The translations under genes were made by a program, and so were the position numbers. The notes beneath the pieces were generated by a model that saw only the letters and a program-made list of their open reading frames with translations, was not told the origin of the DNA and ran no database searches. From Thermoplasmata archaeon (GTDB lineage Archaea; Thermoplasmatota; Thermoplasmata; Thermoplasmatales; Thermoplasmataceae), in contig JAKBRR010000047.1 in NCBI GenBank assembly GCA_021845325.1, positions 1 through 9,138 of the forward strand: 9,138 nt of DNA, written 5' to 3'. Shown here piece after piece: positions 6,005-9,138 of the stretch (its first letter is position 1; the number at the start of each line of letters is the position of its first letter).

Positions 6005-6359
6005 GAATATAGGAAATCTTCCAGGCTATACGGAACTTGTTCATGACTGGGAGGACCTTCAGAAGAAGATGACTGAAGGATTTTCCTCAAGGGAGGACTG
6101 GTATAATTGGATGATAGAGCTCCATGCCGTATCATTGAATAAGGTTCCAGAGAGTATTAACAGGCTCTTTATGAGCTATGAATTCTTTGAATCAATGTAC
6201 GAACAGCTTACAGGCAAGGAAGAAAAAAATAAGATAGCAAGGCAGCTCCTTCTTGGAAGCTTAATAAAAAGATCTGTCCCTGAATCCTTCGGCATGTACG
6301 CCAATAGGGCCCAGGAAATAGAGAAGAATGAGCACCATTATGTGGAGGTTGAAGAATGA
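5988..6359 (+). CDS. Soluble 123-residue protein, unknown function
   Basis: A hydrophilic, mostly helical protein with aromatic-rich segments (REDWYNWMIELHAV at 35-48, LFMSYEFFESMYEQL at 60-74) and an acidic C-terminus (HHYVEVEE). No membrane helix, signal peptide or metal motif is present, so it is expected in the cytoplasm. It overlaps the membrane-platform gene by 17 nt and the ATPase gene by 4 nt. This tight linkage, between a membrane protein with a cytoplasmic domain and an ATPase, suggests an adaptor or accessory subunit joining the two, which is an inference from position alone. No family recognised. Confidence 0.78.
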   Translation: MKTENKNIGNLPGYTELVHDWEDLQKKMTEGFSSREDWYNWMIELHAVSLNKVPESINRLFMSYEFFESMYEQLTGKEEKNKIARQLLLGSLIKRSVPESFGMYANRAQEIEKNEHHYVEVEE

Positions 6360-7510
6360 ATCTAAAGGATCAGGCCCTTGGAGATAATCCTATACAAGGT
6401 GGTACAACAATAATCGCATTTGGAGGCTTTGGTTCAGGAAAATCAAAGCTTATTCAATCCTGGGCAATCAAGGATTTTGAAAAGGGCCATTTGGTAATTT
6501 TAAGGTCCAAGGATGTTGATACATGGCAGGACCTCTCTTCTAGATATCCGGTCCATGTCTATACACCGGATATATACCACTTTGATTTCCAGGACATAAG
6601 CCAGAATCAGAACATTCATTATACCATGATACGCAGGCCTGATGACATTGTTAAATCATTAAAAAGGGATGAAATCAACGTTATCTCTGTGCTTGGGTCT
6701 GAATATTCCCAGGGCTTTTTCTGGTCATGGTTTTCAAATTCCCTAATTCATCATTCCTCGGGATGGACCACCTTTTGCTTTGATGAGATCAGGGATGTCT
6801 TTCAATCTCATCCATCAGGGCCGTCATATCAGATCTATGAATCCTTTGTTAATGCCATGACCTCATTCAGGAAGCAGAGAATTCATTTCAGGGCCAGCAC
6901 ACATACATTCCACGATTTATATTATGAGATCCTCTATAAATTCAATTACGTTGCCTATCTAAAAGGTTCCATTCTTCTTCCAAAGAAGAGAACGGCCCTT
7001 CAATTCAGAACCCCTATAGAGGAAAAGGCCGATAAAGAACATTATATTCTTGACAATATATCAAGCTTCGAGGTGGTCCATCATGCTCTTCTTCCCGATG
7101 AACTTGCAACAAAGCTCACCATTTCCATAGAAGGCCCTGATTTTAATCCGGAGAATTTCCCTCTTGAATCGCTCAAAATGGGAATACAGCCCATGGTGGA
7201 ATGCCCTGAATGTGGGAGGGAATTCCATGCCAGGGCAACAAAACAAAAATGCCCTTTTTGCAAGGAGGACATAATCATAGCAGACAGAATAGCCCCAGGA
7301 ACTCCAGCTATGGACTATGACGGCACGGCTAGGTACCCGCCTCCCCCTCTATCGATAGAGGAAAACCCAGAAAATCGGGCTTCACTCCGCGGGGCTGGTA
7401 GGACACCCGAAAAAGTCAAAAAATCCACAAAATCAAAGAAATATGAGAAAAATAAAAAGGGATCTAAAAGGGAAAATGGGAGAAAAATCGAAAAAGAAAT
7501 AAAAAGGTGA
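6356..7510 (+). CDS. P-loop ATPase with C-terminal zinc ribbon (HerA/FtsK-type or packaging-like)
   Basis: A 384-residue protein. Walker A is GGFGSGKS (23-30, Lys29). Walker B is TTFCFDE (138-144, Asp143-Glu144), followed about 40 residues later by a strand FRASTHTFHDL (178-188), where HerA/FtsK-class ATPases have their conserved polar sensor, usually Gln. A basic FRKQR (171-175) precedes it. The layout suggests a RecA-fold DNA- or protein-translocating ATPase like those that package virus DNA or drive conjugation; the exact class is not settled by eye. After the ATPase fold comes a zinc ribbon (Cys283, Cys286, Cys299, Cys302), a proline-rich linker (PPPPL at 328-332) and a long Lys-rich tail (353-384). 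No membrane helix is present. ATG 6356 is preceded by GGAGG (6344-6348). The tail-coding DNA contains a GC-rich patch with CGG/CGC arginine codons. Confidence 0.85.
   Translation: MNLKDQALGDNPIQGGTTIIAFGGFGSGKSKLIQSWAIKDFEKGHLVILRSKDVDTWQDLSSRYPVHVYTPDIYHFDFQDISQNQNIHYTMIRRPDDIVKSLKRDEINVISVLGSEYSQGFFWSWFSNSLIHHSSGWTTFCFDEIRDVFQSHPSGPSYQIYESFVNAMTSFRKQRIHFRASTHTFHDLYYEILYKFNYVAYLKGSILLPKKRTALQFRTPIEEKADKEHYILDNISSFEVVHHALLPDELATKLTISIEGPDFNPENFPLESLKMGIQPMVECPECGREFHARATKQKCPFCKEDIIIADRIAPGTPAMDYDGTARYPPPPLSIEENPENRASLRGAGRTPEKVKKSTKSKKYEKNKKGSKRENGRKIEKEIKR
7346..7361. repeat. Perfect 16-bp palindrome in the ATPase tail
   Basis: CCTCTATCGATAGAGG is a perfect self-complementary sequence inside a GC-rich patch (about 7307-7400) of the ATPase gene. 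It lies in the linker between the zinc ribbon and the Lys-rich tail, where protein sequence constraint should be low. It could be a binding or recombination site, a relic of an inserted sequence, or chance. Confidence 0.5.
7505..7510 (+). promoter_or_regulatory. Ribosome-binding site fixing the start at 7516
   Basis: AGGTGA ends 5 nt before ATG 7516. A GTG at 7507 overlaps the ATPase stop as GTGA and would add three residues, but it would lie inside this site, so 7516 is preferred. Confidence 0.6.
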
Positions 7511-7515
7511 ATAAA

Positions 7516-7797
7516 ATGGTAAGGAAATCAAAATATGTAAAAGAAAAAACAAGAAGGAAAGATTTAGAAAGAGAAAATAAGGAGTTAAGAAACGCTGTTA
7601 GGCATCCGAATTCACTGAAGTATGTTGGCTTTTCAGAAAAGGAATCTATTGGAAAGGAAGAAAAGGCCATAAAGAAAGCAGATAAAAAATACGGAAAGGC
7701 AGAAACAGAACGCAAGCTTGATTTTCTTGCGGCAGTGACAAAGAGATATCCGAAGATCCATGAGAAGCTTAAAGAACTAATCAGGTGGAACAGATGA
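7516..7797 (+). CDS. Small basic, helical protein of unknown function
   Basis: A 93-residue, highly charged protein of Lys/Arg/Glu-rich helices: a coiled-coil-like N-terminal half (VKEKTRRKDLERENKELRNAV, seen in pieces over residues 8-28) and a second helical part ending in KLDFLAAVTKRYP...LKELIRWNR. No membrane segment or metal motif is visible. It is cytoplasmic and could bind nucleic acid or the acidic regions of partner proteins. It sits 5 nt after the ATPase gene and its stop overlaps the next tiny ORF. It resembles no family that can be named; a scaffold, nucleoprotein or ATPase accessory role is possible from context only. Confidence 0.72.
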   Translation: MVRKSKYVKEKTRRKDLERENKELRNAVRHPNSLKYVGFSEKESIGKEEKAIKKADKKYGKAETERKLDFLAAVTKRYPKIHEKLKELIRWNR

Positions 7798-7901
7798 AAT
7801 CATCTCATCAAAAGAAAAAGCATCTAGAGAATAAAATAGAGATCCAGAGGCATGACGTTCTAGCGAGGCAGATCTGCCATATAATAAAAGAAAATTACTG
7901 A
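7794..7901 (+). CDS. 35-residue terminal ORF of the operon
   Basis: ATG at 7794 overlaps the preceding TGA as ATGA, with AGGTGG at 7783-7788 as a well-placed ribosome-binding site, and the frame runs to TGA at 7899-7901. The product (MKSSHQKKKHLENK, then IEIQRHDVLARQICHIIKENY in outline) is basic and helical, without membrane or metal motifs. The coupling and ribosome-binding site argue that it is translated; its function is unknown. It is the last gene before the convergent gap. Confidence 0.55.
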   Translation: MKSSHQKKKHLENKIEIQRHDVLARQICHIIKENY

Positions 7902-7902
7902 A

Positions 7903-7952
7903 AAGGTACAAATCTATACCCTTGATATGAATAATGGCCTAAAATCTTTTTT
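7903..7952 (+). terminator. Probable terminator of the long plus-strand operon
   Basis: After the last stop there is a short imperfect inverted repeat, AAGGTA (7903-7908) against TACC-C-TT (7917-7923) with one bulged base, and about 25 nt later a T6 run (7947-7952). Archaeal termination usually needs only the T-run on the coding strand, so the T-run is the main evidence. The position between converging genes supports it. Confidence 0.5.
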
Positions 7953-7967
7953 AAATTCGTGGTGAAT

Positions 7968-7972
7968 AAAAA
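7968..7972 (-). terminator. Possible T-run terminator of the minus-strand genes
   Basis: Five A on the plus strand are a T5 run for minus-strand transcription, 13-17 nt past the stop codon of the secreted-protein gene. The run is short, so this is only a likely site. Confidence 0.35.
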
Positions 7973-7984
7973 TAATTTATAATT

Positions 7985-8950
7985 TTATGGGACTTCAATA
8001 GTTTTTGATGCACTATCATTATAATACCTATCTCCAATTATATAATAAATGTAAAAAGGCCCTTGTCCATTTAGGGCTACTGGATATGATATATCTCTAG
8101 AATACATATAAGAAGAACTGCTGAAATTATAATATCCAGAATTAGAAACAGTTGTATAATAAGTTCCATTTATATATATAGAATAATTTAAAGTGAGATC
8201 AATATAGCCATGATGAACATAGGCCAAAATATCACCTCCAGTTTCATTCATATATATTGTGAAACATGAAGTATTATCTAATGAGCAGTAAGAATAATTA
8301 TTATAAGATATTCCTGTTGGAACAGGCATATTATATACATAAATTTCTTTTGCAATTCCTGAAAAATGAAAATTCTTGTAGCTCATAGAATATGAAATAT
8401 TGTATATTCCCGCACTGCTTGGAATAAAATTATAAACAGGCCCGGAATGGCCGTTTATTGAAATATTATCAATATTATTTGATGCTTTGATCTGGTCAGA
8501 TATCCCGACATCAATATATTCGTGCGATTCTGTAAAACTTTCGCTTGGGAATGTATATATTTGCATGGTTTTGCTTGTGCTAAATGAATTGTATAGAACT
8601 TTAAAGGTAAGTGTATGAAGGCCCGGGGGTGCTAGACATGCAGAGATAAGGGCATATTGGCTCAAGGTTGAAGGCAACGTTATATTTTCAGAGCCTGTAA
8701 CAACACCATGAATTACGGGATTTCCATTTATGATTAATTCATATTCGCTTGTCTTGGATGAATCAACATGTGCATAAAATACTGGAATATTAGCAGAGGA
8801 GTTGTTCTCATATGAATTTGAAGATGATGTAAATGAATTAATTTTAATTCCTGGATTTATGTATCCATAATTTGAAAGGCCATAATAAATTCCTATGCCG
8901 CCCAGAATAATAACGATTCCTACAGCTATTGAAATTATTTTTTTATTCAT
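7985..8950 (-). CDS. Secreted or membrane-anchored beta-rich protein, unknown
   Basis: A 321-residue protein with an N-terminal hydrophobic helix (about 5-23, after MNKK) serving as signal peptide or anchor. An outside region follows, rich in Ser, Asn, Tyr and Ile with many N-X-S/T sequons. Regular alternating strands such as KTSEYELIINGNPV, GLHTLTFKVLYN and GIYNISYSMSYKN suggest two or three Ig-like (PKD/fibronectin-like) beta-sandwich modules. Three cysteines are visible: one alone (SACLAPPG) and two close together (SYCSLDNTSCF) that may form a disulphide. There is no C-terminal helix. It directly follows the zinc-ribbon gene on the same strand, with AGGTGA just upstream of its ATG. It may be a host or element surface adhesin; no enzymatic motif is seen. 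Confidence 0.78.
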   Translation of the reverse strand: MNKKIISIAVGIVIILGGIGIYYGLSNYGYINPGIKINSFTSSSNSYENNSSANIPVFYAHVDSSKTSEYELIINGNPVIHGVVTGSENITLPSTLSQYALISACLAPPGLHTLTFKVLYNSFSTSKTMQIYTFPSESFTESHEYIDVGISDQIKASNNIDNISINGHSGPVYNFIPSSAGIYNISYSMSYKNFHFSGIAKEIYVYNMPVPTGISYNNYSYCSLDNTSCFTIYMNETGGDILAYVHHGYIDLTLNYSIYINGTYYTTVSNSGYYNFSSSSYMYSRDISYPVALNGQGPFYIYYIIGDRYYNDSASKTIEVP

Positions 8951-9138
8951 TCAATCACCTAATTTCGCACCGCAATGCATGCAATATAAAGCCTGCTCAG
9001 GATTTTCATATCCGCACACAGGGCACACCTTCGTCTTTCCACGGTACGCCATCATCATCTGCTGAACCTGCCGGTATGTCCAAGCCGCTCGCACGTGCAA
9101 GCAGTCGAAGCTGTTGTCATACTCGCACCACAACCGAA
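8951..9138 (-). CDS. Zinc-ribbon protein, 3' part only (runs off the right edge)
   Basis: The frame is open to the window edge and ends in a clear double-knuckle zinc ribbon, VCPVCGYENPEQALYCMHCGAKLGD in outline (CxxC, 11 residues, CxxC), the type found at the ends of many archaeal proteins. Upstream residues (CEYDNSFDCLHVRAAWTYRQV) look like real protein, so the gene probably begins outside; a short version starting at the ATG-ATG-ATG run just before the ribbon is possible. Its stop is directly followed by the start of the secreted-protein gene, so the two are likely co-transcribed. The upstream part is GC-rich (about 58% over the last 78 bases by hand count) and uses CGA/CGG/CGT for arginine, unlike the AGG/AGA of the rest of the window. 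Confidence 0.7.
   Translation of the reverse strand, partial: RLWCEYDNSFDCLHVRAAWTYRQVQQMMMAYRGKTKVCPVCGYENPEQALYCMHCGAKLGD

Noticed and set aside
5824..6135. Ser/Phe-rich minus-strand frame
   Set aside because: It is the antisense of the Glu/Lys-rich tail of the membrane platform gene; low complexity and no start site.
7061..7715. Minus-strand frames opposite the ATPase tail and basic protein
   Set aside because: They are antisense shadows of Lys-rich coding sequence and oppose a well-supported operon.
7506..7971. Repeated GGTGAATAAAA at 7506-7516 and 7961-7971 as attachment-site duplication
   Set aside because: It is only 11 bp of a motif expected from ribosome-binding-site plus AT-rich sequence, and one copy is explained by the start of the basic-protein gene.
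1..9138. tRNA, rRNA or CRISPR array
   Set aside because: No cloverleaf-like GGTTCGAAT arm, conserved rRNA stretch or regularly spaced repeat was found on reading both strands.

Overview
The window looks like a piece of an archaeal mobile genetic element, probably a virus, virus-like provirus or integrated plasmid of a Thermoplasmatota (Thermoplasmatales-type) host. The reasons are the AT-rich DNA, arginine written mostly as AGG/AGA, GGAGG/GGTGA ribosome-binding sites inside tightly packed operons, T-run termini, and secreted proteins rich in Ser, Thr and Asn with many N-X-S/T sequons. No rRNA, tRNA or host housekeeping gene is visible, so the host assignment is an inference from style and not from a marker gene.

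Region 1 (1-1210, plus strand) is a small early-type cluster. It holds the possible C-terminal end of an upstream gene, a 16-codon upstream ORF carrying an inverted repeat, a minimal tyrosine recombinase reduced to its catalytic domain, a 66-residue protein that looks like an Sm/Hfq-type small beta-barrel, and a 78-residue winged-helix protein. These genes abut or overlap.

Region 2 (1211-7901, plus strand) is one long, nearly gapless operon of about twelve genes. After a 68-nt gap come a 40-residue basic protein and a secreted, sequon-rich 468-residue surface protein with a C-terminal anchor (spike-like). Five small or medium membrane proteins follow, two of which look like diverged tandem paralogues. 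Then come a 478-residue membrane protein with an outside domain and a long charged cytoplasmic tail, a soluble 123-residue protein, a P-loop ATPase fused to a zinc ribbon, and two small charged proteins. A spike-like protein, a set of small membrane proteins and a terminal P-loop ATPase together recall enveloped (pleolipovirus-like) archaeal virus modules or a membrane DNA-translocation apparatus. No capsid, relaxase or replication gene is recognised here, so the kind of element remains open.

Region 3 (7902-9138) starts with a convergent intergenic gap containing terminator-like T-runs for both strands. Two minus-strand genes follow: a secreted 321-residue beta-rich protein, and a zinc-ribbon protein that runs off the right edge. 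The last 80 or so bases are much more GC-rich and use CGN arginine codons, unlike the rest.

The most notable items are the spike/membrane/ATPase operon, the tandem paralogous membrane proteins, the Sm-like protein next to the integrase, the coupled 16-codon leader with its inverted repeat, the codon-usage break inside the surface-protein gene, and a GC-rich patch with a perfect 16-bp palindrome in the tail of the ATPase gene.
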